NCBI GenBank assembly: GCA_022316685.1
Contig: JAKJHU010000652.1
Coordinates: 62,001-126,000, forward strand
Direction: 5' to 3'
Origin: Progne subis subis
Taxonomy: Eukaryota > Chordata > Aves > Passeriformes > Hirundinidae
DNA length: 64,000 nucleotides
The stretch's first letter is position 1. Each line of letters starts with the position of its first letter. The translations under genes were made by a program, and so were the position numbers. Below are positions 42,943 through 53,139 of the stretch, piece after piece. A model generated the notes under the pieces. The model saw only the letters and a list, made by a program, of their open reading frames with translations, was not told where the DNA came from and did not search any database.

Positions 42943-43285
42943 CCTTGATTTCCCTCTGGGCTGGTGCAGTTCATTAGGAATGTTTTCTACAACAGTTATG
43001 GAGAAAGATTTCAAAGAGTTTTTAAGAAATACACATTCCTGTTATAAAAGGTGTGTTTTATTACTGTTATCTCTAGAGAAGAGGTGATTGCAGCATTCTG
43101 TGATTGATATTGATCCAGGGTCTCTCCTCAGGAGGTCTGCAAGGAGCTGTGGCCATGGACACTGCACTGACCCCACTGCTGGGTTTGGGTGCCACAGCAA
43201 CCGTGAGCCGTTCAAGTTTGCTTGGAAACACTGGGGAGGACTGGGACACGCTGGGGGACACTAGGAATGCTGTGGGAGACGCTGA
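42943..43285. other. Unassigned spacer between LTRs
   Basis: A minus-strand AATAAA is readable near 43045-43055 (TTTATTACTG on plus), and a 62-codon minus-strand frame (43261-43073) lies upstream of it. There is no recognisable domain or splice site. The last 60 bases are ACTGGG-type repeat like that flanking the FXYD gene. Confidence 0.4.
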
Positions 43286-44148
43286 TGTTGGAAATGACCA
43301 GGGCAGGAGAACAAGTTCACTCTTTTCAGTGCCTTTATTAATCAGCTCTTAACTGAAAAAGTGTAGCTCGGGAAGGCCTACACCACTGCTGCTTCCAATG
43401 GACACCACCGTGGATGAGATCTAGACGAATCTGCTGCTCACACTGCAGAGTCAGGACCCTTACCTCTTGAGAGTTCTTCAGATCTCGCTCACAGTATCTT
43501 TTGGGCCAGGGGGTGTCTCCCAGTGGGTGCCTCTAAAGTCAGGGTGAGAACTTGGGTGTTTGTCCAGCCAAGTCTACAGGTGCCTGAAGGTCTTCCTCAC
43601 CCGTTGGTACCTCTCATCTTGTTGGAAGTGGAGCCGGCTCGTTGTTATTAGGGGTTGTTGGTATGTACCCCACTCCCGGTTGAGAGGTGTACCTTGGGAG
43701 TCCCCCTCATCTCCATACTGGGTGGTACTTCATGGAGGGTGGCCGGTCTCTGGGCGGGCTCTGGGCAGTGCCTCCAGGCTGATGGACGGATGGGGTGGAG
43801 CTGATGGCAGGCAGGCAGTGTCAGTGTCTCGGTGGGCGTAGACATGTGGTGTTGCTGACTCAACGGGCCAGTCAGGGAGCAGTGGCTACTTAACACGGGA
43901 TAGGGTAAGGGGAAACTGGGACTGAACAATGGAGTCCAGGGGCCTAACCTGGAATGAGGTAAGGAGGAATACACAACCTTAGGGATTAAACTGGGGTACA
44001 CAGAACTGGTTTCTAGGGTACATAGAACAGATAACAAAGACAGATAACATAAATGCATAAAACGGGTAACAAGAACAAGTAACAAACAGCTATTCAACTT
44101 AACATGAACTCCTAATGCTCTGCACCTTTCTTATTTTTATTCCTCACA
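43286..44148 (-). repeat. Solo LTR of the class I ERV family, inverted
   Basis: It is the reverse complement of the 32167 and 42121 LTRs, from TGTTGGAAATGACC to ATTCCTCACA, about 863 bp. It has the same transcriptional orientation as the FXYD gene and lies upstream of it. No target duplication was found. Confidence 0.9.
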
Positions 44149-44590
44149 CTGGGACATACTGGGAGTAATACTGGGGAGGACTGGGACAACCTGGGAACAC
44201 AGGGAATGCTGAGGGGGAATCTGGGCAGTCTGGGATGGACTGTGGGGGTACACTGAGACATACTGGGACATAACAGGAGTGATACTGGAGGATAGTGGGG
44301 CAAACTGGATTACTGTGAGTGATACTGGGGGATACTGGGACAAACTAGGGAAGCTGGGAACACTGTGGGGAAAACTGGGGGACACTTGGACATACTGTGG
44401 ATATCACCAAGTGGAACTGGAAGGAAATGGGAATGAACTCAGGTGTACTGGAAGGGCCCAGAAGGGCACTATGGGTATACTGGGCTGTAGTGGGGATGAA
44501 TTGGGCTGTACTTGGAGGGAGAGGGGGCACTGGGGTTGTACTGGGCTGTACTGGGAATGAACTCGGCTGTACTGGAAGGGACTGGAGGGG
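44149..44590 (+). repeat. ACTGGGACATACTGGG-type minisatellite
   Basis: Irregular ACTGGG-based units match the array at 31800-32160 on the far side of the ERV. This suggests that one repeat tract was split by the ERV insertions. Confidence 0.85.
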
Positions 44591-45400
44591 TGGAATGGGC
44601 TGTTCCCGCCTTCACTGCCTCCCATTTGCGGAGACTCCTGCCCATCACCGTCCGCAGCCAATCAGCGCTGGGGATCCGGGCTTTAGGGGCGGTGCCGGGT
44701 GTCTGCGCCATCTTTTTTTTTTTTTTGCCTCTAACTCCCGTCATGCCCCGCGGTCCGATAGAGCCCCATTGCAGCCGGGACTGCAGCGCCCGTCATGCCC
44801 CGCGCTCCACAGACCCCCCCCCCCCCCCCCCCACCCCCCCGGTATCCGCCCCCCCATGTGTCTCATAAGTGTCCCCCAGAGCCTCCAGCATCCCTAAGTG
44901 TCCCCTCAGCGCCCATTCGGGATTCCCCAGAAGCATCTTCGCATCCTCTGAATTGATGCCGTTACAGCCACTCCTGGGAATTCATCTCCTATCATCCCCC
45001 GGCGGCATCAGAGCCCCTCATAGAACAGTTCCGCTCCTAAAACTCCTTGCCGTGCCCCGCGCCCTAAAATGCCTGGTTAGAGAGGTTCCCAAGCTCCCCC
45101 CAAGAGCTCCCGCACCACATATGTTCCCCCCGAGGACCTCAAGCAGTGGCTGGGACACAAAAGTGTCGCCCAAGTGCCTTCCCCGACCCCAAAAGCTCTG
45201 TTAGAGCCAGCTCCCAGCATGCTCCATGAAGAATGGTAAAGCGCTTTCCAGCCGTGACTTCATCTCCCGTCATGCCCTGCGCCGCACGGAGAGCCTATGG
45301 CGCTGCGCCTAAAACCCCCGTGATGCTCTGCGGCCCGATTGAACGGTGTTATACCCGCGCCTACAACTCCCATCATCCCCCGCGCCCCAGAGAGCCCCGT
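44590..45400. promoter_or_regulatory. CpG-rich promoter-like block with about eight ZNF143/STAF-like motifs
   Basis: The block holds a CCAAT box (CAGCCAATCAGCG near 44658) and a minus-strand AAGATGGCGC (YY1-type, near 44705-44715). Repeated 25-nt motifs of the form ACTCCCGTCATGCCCCGCG lie at about 44729, 44779, 44979, 45034, 45206, 45258, 45308 and 45359. These resemble the ZNF143 consensus ACTACAAYTCCCAGCATGC. Such motifs normally mark housekeeping promoters in one or two copies. No downstream exon could be linked, so the target gene is unknown; FXYD is one candidate. Confidence 0.5.
44813..44840 (+). repeat. Poly(C) run
   Basis: Twenty-odd C residues are broken by a single A. The G-rich complement may form quadruplexes and is prone to sequencing error. 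Confidence 0.9.
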
Positions 45401-45660
45401 CAGAGCCCCCCAAGTGCCCGCCCGGAGCCTGAAGGGCCCCCAGATTCCCCTCCCTGACCCCCAAGTGCCCCCCTGGATCCCCAAGTGCTTCCCTGGACCC
45501 CGAATTGTCCGACTGAATCCCTGAGTGCCCCTCCAAGTGCCCGCCCAGCTCTCCCAAGAGTCTTTCAGAGCCTCAAGTTCTCTCCAAATTCCTTCCCCAG
45601 AGCCAAAACTGCCCCAAATGCGCCCCAGAAGTGTCTCCATGGACCCCAAAGTGGCCCCTT
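45395..45660 (+). repeat. CCCAAGTGCCC-type minisatellite
   Basis: Loose units of 20-30 bp with CCCCAAGTGCCC and CCCTGGACCCC follow the motif block. There is no coding evidence. Confidence 0.7.
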
Positions 45661-46850
45661 TGACCCTGCCTGAGAAAATTATAAAAAAGATGGCAAAAGG
45701 ACTGAAAATAGGACTAATTAGCATGAAGAGGGAGAAATCATTAGCCAATTGTGGTCAATTAATCAATGAATAGAATTCTTGTATTCTGAACCAAGGTTTA
45801 ATACCGTTTTTGGTTGTTAAAATTTATATGTTTTTATATAAATATAAACATGAGGTAATAAATCATAGAATATTATTATGATAAATAAGAAAAACATAAT
45901 TCTATATTTATTTATTAATCAAATTTGTTTTATTTTAAAAATGATTTATTTATGATTTTTTTATGTTTAGGGATGTCAGTCCCAGGTGGGCAATGTCAGA
46001 CATGCTGAGGTTTGGGTGAGCAGCAGGGTGTCCAAACAGGGTCAGCCTGCAAGGGGCTCATCCTTCTACATGCCCACACCTCCCAATGACACATTCAGCA
46101 TCAAAATCACTTGGGGAATGTTTCAGTCACCTCTACAAAAATGGAAAAAAAAGGAAAAAAAAAAAATCAGGAGGTGCACTTTGAAATCTTTTTCCTTAAG
46201 AGGATTCCAAACTGACTCCAATCAGCTGCATAAGCGTGGAGACATGAGGACAATTGAAGGAAGACAACGAGCTCCTCAGGGCTTTCTGTATTTTCATGAG
46301 CCCCATGGTGGATTTGGGGCTGAGTCCAGGAGCCTCAGGTGTAGAAATTACTTCACTGCAGACTCCAGGATGGTGTGGATGAATGTAGATGAGAGATCTC
46401 TGAAGCTGGGTTTTAGAATATGAGGTTTTTGTAAAGGATATGAGGCCTTGCTTTGAGCTGCCAGACTGCAGCTCATGGCAAGGCCTAGGGAGTGGGGGAA
46501 GGGAGAGGAAATTCCAAGAGAGGAAAGTCCTTGGAGAAGGGTGCCAGGCAAAGAGGGCATCCAGCTCACTGGGGACCCCTTATCAGGGGGCTTCAAGGTG
46601 GGCTGGAACAGGACTTGGGCCAATGGGGTTACAGATACCTGATACTTCAGGGGAGGGTTACAGGTGTGGGATGAACCATATATTGGGGGCTGAGACAGAA
46701 CATTCCATTTGACCTCTGGGTCTATCTGTAGGTAACCTTCAGCTGGTCAGACATCAAAACTTGCTTTCATTCTATCCCACCTATAGGTTTCATATTCCCA
46801 GGATCCAAGCAGTCATATTTATAGGGCTTTCTCTCTTCATCCTCCCCAAC
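45661..46850. other. AT-rich spacer and unassigned sequence
   Basis: 45770-45970 is strongly AT-rich, a sharp change from the neighbouring GC-rich DNA. 45980-46850 shows no gene, LTR or tandem structure I can support. Confidence 0.5.
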
Positions 46851-48650
46851 ACTCAGGCACTGAGAGAAGGTTGAAGAAGCTGCTCAGGGAGGCAGAAGCA
46901 AAACTCCAAGTCCCTTGGAGCATCACTGGGCCCCAGTGAGGGCAGGGAGTGCCAAAGGCTCCCCAGGCACTGGGGAGAGCAGATCCTTGAGGCCAGGATT
47001 GCAGGGAGCCAAAGGCTGTGAGCAGGGAACTGCAATGCTGAGCAAGGCCTGGGCTGGCTGGAGGAAGCAGAAAGGCCAAGCCCTGAGGCCAGGCCTGGCA
47101 CAGCAGGGCCTGTCCCTCACGGGTGGCTCGGGGCTGTTTGTGGGGCAGGGGGATGGCAGGGGCAGCAAGGACAAATGTCAGAAAGCTGCAAGCCCTGCCA
47201 GGCTCCTCAGGGAGGGGCGAGGCAGAAGCAAAGTGCAGCCCCTGGAAGGAAAGTTCCTTCTGTGGGGCCTCCAGAGGCACTGCCAGGGCCCAGGGGACAA
47301 AGGCCTGGGTGCCTGTGGCCCTGCCAGCCCTGCCCAGCCCTTGGCCATCTCTCCTGCAGGCTGTGCCCCCTGTGCGTGCTGCTCCTGTGCCCTGGCCGGC
47401 TGCACACGCCCATCTCGCTGTGCCCCCCAGCATTTCTCAGCCCAGCATTTCTGTGCCCTCCCTGGGCTCCCTGCACCCAGCGCTGCCGGCTCCTGGCACA
47501 CAGAGCCAGGGCATGGCCCAGGCTCACGCTGGGACTCCTCGAGCACCAAAATTCTACCCTGGCAGGGACTTTTCTTTTTGCTCAGCTCCAGGCTGAGCCT
47601 TCCAAGCTGGCACAACCTTCCCCTTTATGGAGGTTACCTTCTCTTGCCTCTCCAAGGAAAGCTCTGTCTCCTGCTGTTCAGAGAAGGACTGGTGGGAGAT
47701 CAGTGAGGGTCAGAAGGTGTTTTAGGTATAGTGACCATAAAATCATTGAATTTTTAAATAATCTCTGACTTTCAGAGACCAGACTTCCTGGCCCCAGGGG
47801 TTGATGGCATTTGTGCTCACTCAGGTTCATCTCCCCACACCAACCCCATGGGGGTGCTCACTCTGCTCTGTGCAGTGCAAACAGGGGCTCCTGAGCCAGT
47901 GCTGCCGTGTCTGTGCCTGCGAGGATGTGGCACCTGTGTGAGCTGGGGGAGAGGCCAGGGCTGCAGGGGGGGATGTTGTTGGCAGGTACATGAGGATGCT
48001 CTGGGACACTGCCCTGGGGTGTCCAGAGCAGTGGGGATGGATCAGTCCGTTCTTCTGCTCCTTCCTGTATCCCCCAGGGACCTTGCAGAGCCACAGCCAT
48101 GCTGTTTGCCCCCACCCTGCCCACGGCCACCCTGGGGCTGCTCACGGGGCTTTTCTCTGCTGAGCATTGGCCTGGGCGTGTTCTGGAGAGAGCCTGGGCA
48201 AGGAGCCTGGAGCCCCCAGGCCCTGCCCTGAGGCGTCAGCGCTGCCCCAGCAGTGCCCATGGCCTGTCCCTGCTGCAGCCCCGGCACTGCCACCCCCAGC
48301 ACTGTGCCCGGCCCCGAGAGCACTCAGGCCCTACAGCAGCACCAGGGCCAGGAGGGCAGCGGGGCAGGGCCACGGGAGCAGCACTGGCAACACCAAGTGC
48401 TGCTGCTGCTGGGCACAGCTGCTGTGCCAGCACTGATCTGCCCCAGCTCTGCACACAGACATTGCTGCTGCAGCGCCAGAGAAGGGAATAAAATGGGGTC
48501 TCCAGTGCAAACTTTGTTAGGAGATCTTTTTGTTTGTTTAAAAGCCACCAAGAGCACAGCTTCTCATTGACACACTTAGGGGCCACAGCAAAGGTGGAGA
48601 GAAACAAAACAAGAAAGGACATGAACAATGACCTTGTATTGTGAACTTAA
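46850..48650. other. GC-rich flank of the olfactory receptor
   Basis: The block is GC-rich with many long but domain-free open frames on both strands. A short CR1-like fragment lies at about 47685-47760 (plus strand, a G-D-H/S-D-H-K-I-I-E-F type endonuclease motif). No splice-supported gene was found. Confidence 0.5.
47685..47760 (+). mobile_element. Short CR1 endonuclease fragment
   Basis: The translated motif Y-S-D-H-K-I-I-E-F matches the position of the endonuclease C-terminal S-D-H-x-x-x-E-F motif also seen in the CR1 at 15285. It is short, so confidence is limited. Confidence 0.5.
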
Positions 48651-48749
48651 TTGAAAATTAAAATTAAGGAAAAAACCCAACAACCGAACCAACAAATGCT
48701 ATTAAAGATGATATTTTTTACAAGATATTTTCTGAAATTGACAACCAAT

Positions 48750-49681
48750 TTAATGTTTCTGAAATTGCCCAGTGATCAGTGTCCACACTGCAGCCTTGAG
48801 CTCCTGGTTCCTCAGGCTAGAGATGAGGGGGTTCAGGGCTGGAGGCACCACTGAGTACAGGCTGACACAACCAGATCCAGGGATGGGGAGGAGATGGAGG
48901 GGGACTTCAGGTAGGCAAAAAATGCAGTGCTGAGGAACAGGGAGACCACAGCCAGGTGAGGAAGGCAGGTAGAAAAGGCTTTGTGCCGTCCCTGCTCAGA
49001 GGGGATCATCAGCACGGCCCTGAAGATCTGCACATATGAGAAAACAATGAACACAAAACAACCAAGATATAAACAGATGGAAAATAAAAGAAGCCCAAGT
49101 TCCCTGAGTTTGGAGTGTAAGCATGAGAGCTTGAGGATGTGTGGGACTTCACAGAAGAACTGACCCAGGGCATTGCCCTTACACAGGGGCAGGGAAAATG
49201 TATTGGCTGTGTGCAGCAGAGCAGTGAGAAAGCCACTGGCCCAGGCAGCTGCTGCCATGTGGGCACAAGCTCTGCTGCCCAGGAGGGTCCCGTAGTGCAG
49301 GGGTTTGCAGATGGACACGTAGTGGTCGTAGCACATGATGGTCAGAATGGCAAGCTCTGACCCAAGGAAGAAGACCAGCATAAATAGCTGAGCAGCACAT
49401 CCTTCATAGGAGATGGTCCTGGTGTCCCAGAGGGAATTGTGCATGGCTTTGGGGACAGTGGTGCAGATGGAGCCCAGGTCGGTGAGGGCCAGGTTGAGCA
49501 GGAAGAAGAACATGGGCGTGTGCAGGAGGTGGCCGCAGGCTACGGCGCTGATGATGAGGCCGTTGGCCAGGAGGGCAGCCAGGGAGATGCCCAGGAAGAG
49601 GCAGAAGTGCAGGAGCTGCAGCTGCCGTGTGTGTGCCAATGGCAGCAGGAGGAAGTGGCTGATGGAGCTGCTGTTGGACAT
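48750..49681 (-). pseudogene. OR14-type olfactory receptor with a frameshift near TM7
   Basis: Odorant-sensing class A GPCR. The likely start is the ATG at 49681 (M-S-N-S-S-S, an N-glycosylation sequon); the frame continues upstream to 49753 but without OR homology. The frame shows N-G-L-I in TM1, H-T-P-M-F-F-F-L in TM2, the IL2 box M-C-Y-D-H-Y-V (usual M-A-Y-D-R-Y, so the G-protein-contact arginine is histidine), K-A-F-S-T-C in TM6 and S-P-S-L-D-L-V-V before TM7. A one-base deletion near 48868 then causes a stop at about 48833. In the shifted frame TM7 and the tail continue (P-P-A-L-N-P-L-I-S, L-R-N-Q-E-L-K) to a stop at 48750. Single-exon structure and length fit OR14. If the missing base is a sequencing error the gene would be intact in length. 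Confidence 0.9.
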
Positions 49682-49759
49682 TTCTTCTCTATGGGCATTT
49701 TGGGCTGTTGAAACAGGACATTGACAAGCTGGGAAGAATTCCCTTGAATCCAACCTATG

Positions 49760-50109
49760 GTATTTTTCTTGGAATCCCCTCCAAACTACTTCTTTTTTGG
49801 TGGGGAAATTTCATTAACCTTTCCCTGCCAGTGCTCTCACAGCCCAGCCCAGCCCTGCGGGCTCAGCTCTGCCCTGCACACCCCTCCCAGCACAGGGCAC
49901 TGCCCAGGGGCAGCTCCCTGGCACCAGGGCCTTAAGGGCAGCTCAGACAAACAGAGATGGTGAAAGCCAAGGTGCTGCTGGTGCTGTCTGTAGGCAGAGG
50001 AGGGTGAGGAGGCACTTTCTGAGGGAGCTGTGAGGCAGATCTGCTGATCCCCAGGGTGACAGTGCAGGAATCTCAGTGACACAGACAAACCTGACAGCCC
50101 CTTTCCTCT
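49760..50109. other. Unassigned spacer upstream of the olfactory receptor
   Basis: GC-rich sequence with no tandem unit or coding motif. It may hold the receptor promoter, but nothing specific is seen. Confidence 0.4.
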
Positions 50110-50790
50110 TCCTTTATGAGAAAGCTGAGAGCAGCCCTGGCCATGCAGCACGATCTCCACAGCAGGAGGAATCTGCCCTGGTGGGGGTCGCTCCTTCCAC
50201 CTCCAACTTCTCCCCAGAGTCCATGGGAGCTCCCAGGCAGGCTGAGAGCTGCCCCTGGCAGGTGGCAGATGCCCTGGCCTGGCCAAGAGCCCTCAGGGCT
50301 GCAGGAGCTGCTCTGCACGACAGCCCTGGGCACCCCTGGCTGCAGCCCCAGCTTCAGCCCCTGCAGCCAGTCCCTGGCAGCAGGAGCCGTCCTGCCCTGT
50401 CCTTCTGACGGTGCCCAGAGCAGCCCCGCTGTGGAGCACATCCTCCCCCAAAGCAGAAAGGGCAGCAGAGCCATCCTTACAGTCATGTCAGTCCTGTCCT
50501 GGGTCAGCTTGAGGAGATCCCTGCAGCCAGAGACTTACTGTGTCAGGAGTGGTGAAGATTTCTCCTTGAATGAGCTCAGAAATGTCCTTCCAGTTTCTTT
50601 AAGCCTCTGTCTGCTTCACTGCTCTCAGGTACCTGCAGGCCGTGCCCTCAGCCCTGCTGAGCTGGAAGAGGAGCTGCTCCTCAGGAGAAATGTCTCTCGT
50701 CCCCTGTCCTCAGTCTCCACTCCACTGAGCACAGAGCTCCTTTGTCCAGATTTAGTGGTCATGTGCTTGAGGCCATAGGTACCCACACAA
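50110..50790 (+). repeat. Duplicated module, inverted partner of 62715-63460
   Basis: The plus-strand frame here recurs on the minus strand at 63457-62715 with the same phrase order (for example the stretch around GGCACCCCTGGCTGCAGCCC). It has no domain and is regarded as non-coding. Confidence 0.75.
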
Positions 50791-50794
50791 AAAG

Positions 50795-51635
50795 GACGGT
50801 TCCTTTCTATAAGTAGAAAATCACAGAACTCTGATGTTTTGAAGGCAGATGAGAGGCACTCACCCAAGGCCAAGGCGAGAGAGATCTGTCTGTCTTTGCA
50901 GCTTTTGTCTGAAAACCCCTCTTGCATATTTGTGGAGTTTTGGAGGTGAAATTCCATTTTAGCTGTGGGTTCCTAGACCAGAATGACAGTTCTTTGCCAC
51001 AGGAAGGAAAGGGCAGAGCCCCAGTGTTTCAAAGGCTGATTAGATGCAGCTTCAAGGAAGGCAAGTCCAGTCAGATCTGTTTGTCTTGACAGCTTTTGTC
51101 TGGGATCTATCCTTGGATGGATGGAGTTTGGGAGGCCAAATCTTAGTTTTGTCCATGGGTGTCTGGAAAAGAAGGACAGTTCTTTTCCACAGGAAGGAAA
51201 GTACAGACCTACAGTGGTTCAAAGACAGATGAGAGGTCACCCTCGGAAACCAAGGGAACATAGATAGTCCTGGGAGCTTTTGACTCGGCGATATATTTGG
51301 ATGTAAGGAGTTCTGGAGACAGATTCCCAATTTTGGCAGTGGACACCTGGACTTGAAAGATGTTGTTTTTTATCACGGGAAGAGAAGCATGGCCCTGCAG
51401 TGTTTTGAAAACAGATGAGAAGCAGTCCCCAAGAGGCCAAGGCCAGGCAGAGCTGTCTGTCCTGGCGGGTTTCATATGTGAACAATCCTTGGATATAATC
51501 AAATTTGGAAACAGAATCCCAATTTCGGCCATGGGCACCTGGAGAAGGATAGTTCTTTCCCACAGGAAGGAAAGCATGGAACTCCAGGGTTTCAGGGACA
51601 GATGAGAAGCAGTTGTCAACATGCCAAGGTCAGCT
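50795..51635 (+). repeat. ~188-bp tandem repeat array, locus 1
   Basis: About 4.5 units are marked by AGTTCTTTTCCACAGGAAGG at roughly 50800, 50990, 51178, 51365 and 51550, each followed by GTTTCAAAGGCAGATGAGAG-type sequence. The same unit occurs at 59330-60420. Confidence 0.88.
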
Positions 51636-51639
51636 GGAC

Positions 51640-51912
51640 TGTTGCCATATTATGTGAGCTTTTGTGAGATGTTTACAGCTCTGACTGAATTTTCCCACAG
51701 CTTTCTGATGTAAACATCTTGTTTTTCCACATTCCTTTCTGATGATAGCCAACTGATGGACTTGTAGCCTGGCCAGTGGGATGGAGAGGTGGTAGCCTTG
51801 TCCTCCAATCCCTATAAAAGCGAGGTCTTTTTAAACAATAAAGTCTTTTCTTCTTCAGCCTTCGTCTTGTGGAGTCAAATCTCTGAGTATTTACTCGTGT
51901 CCACTAGCAACA
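51640..51912 (+). repeat. Solo LTR (273 bp) with 6-bp target duplication
   Basis: It starts TGTTGCC and ends GCAACA. It contains a TATA box (CTATAAAAG near 51812) and AATAAAG near 51840. CTGGAC lies directly on both sides (51634-51639 and 51913-51918). The paralogous repeat at about 59545-59565 reads GATCAGCTGGACCTGTCAGG without the insert, which is an empty site. The 6-bp duplication fits an ERVK-type integrase. Confidence 0.9.
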
Positions 51913-51994
51913 CTGGACCATTCAGGTGGACCCCAGAGGCCAAGCCAACCAGACCTGTTCCATGTTCTTGGATCCTTGGGACATGCAGCATCAC

Positions 51995-53125
51995 AATTTC
52001 CCCTTGGTTCCATGAGGCCCTGTGGTATAACAAGAGATCTTTGTTTACATGAGCCCCAATGATATCAGACTGCTCTCCTGGCCTGCGCAGTGGCACAATG
52101 GCCCCTTGCTTCCAAGAGGCTTTGCAGTGTCACAGTGGTTGCCTTGGATCTCTGAGGTCCTGTGGTGTCACAATGGTCCCTTGGTTTCACTGGGGACTCA
52201 GAGTGCCAGAATGGTCTCATTGCTTCCATGAGGCCCAGCAGTGTCACAAGGGCACCTTGGTTCCATGAGGCCCTGAAGTATGGAATGGTGACTTGATTCC
52301 ATTGAGGCTCTCACTGTTACATGAGTTCTTAGTTCCATGGAGCCCTGTAGTGTCACAATGGTCTCGTTGGTTCCATGGTGACACAGTGTCACAATGTTCC
52401 TTTGGATCTACAAGGCCCCAGAGTGTCACAATGGCCCCTTGCTGCCATGAGGCCGTGCAATGTCACAATGGTCTCATTGGTTTCACAAAGCCCTGCAGTT
52501 CCACAATGGCCCTTTGGTGTCACAAGGCCTTGAAGTGTCATCATGGTCTCAATGGGTTCCCCCCAGTGCTTCACAATGACCTCCTTGGTTCCATGATGCC
52601 CTGTTGTATAACAATGGTCTCCTTGGTTCCACAGTCAGAATGTCCTTGTGGTCTCATGGAGCCCCACAGTGTCACGATGATCCCCTTGATTCCATGAGGC
52701 CCTGTGTGCTACAATGACCCCTTGGTTATACAAGGCCCTGCAGTGGAACAATGGCTCCTTGGTCCCAGTGGGTCCTGAAGTTTCAAAATGATCTCCATGG
52801 TTCCATGAGGTCCCACAATGTCACAATGGATTTTTGGTTCCATGAACTTTCGTACTGCCAGCAACAGTCTCCTTGGTTCCGCAGTGTCACAAGGGACCCT
52901 TTGTTCCATGAGGTTCAGTGGTGTAACATGGACACCGTGATCCCATGAGGTTCTGTAATGTCACAATGGACTCCTTGGTTCTACAGCCCTGCTGTGTCAC
53001 CATGGACCCGTTGTTCCATGAGGTTCCGTAGTGTCACCATGGTCCCTTTGGTTCCACAAGGCCTTGCTGTGCCACAATGGCCCCTTGGTTCCATGAGGTT
53101 CTGTACTGTACACAGATTCTCCTTG
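51995..53125 (-). repeat. 36-bp minisatellite array, copy 3
   Basis: About thirty degenerate units of TTGGTTCCATGAGGCCCTG and CAGTGTCACAATGGTC. It is the longest of the six arrays together with 60470-61660. Confidence 0.88.
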
Positions 53126-53139
53126 GTGTGGGAGGACAG

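Noticed and set aside
44469..44744. Minus-strand ATG in AAGATGGCGC as the FXYD start exon
   Set aside because: The translated peptide is not a hydrophobic signal sequence, and no donor in the needed phase was found. It is more likely a YY1-type motif.
44397..45748. Frames of 110-166 codons on both strands in the CpG-rich block
   Set aside because: They overlap promoter-like motifs, poly(C) and tandem repeat. No splice donors or protein domains could be tied to them.
52293..52697. 134-codon frame and similar ones in the 36-bp arrays
   Set aside because: A 36-bp unit leaves frames open as 12-residue repeats on both strands; no known repeat protein matches.
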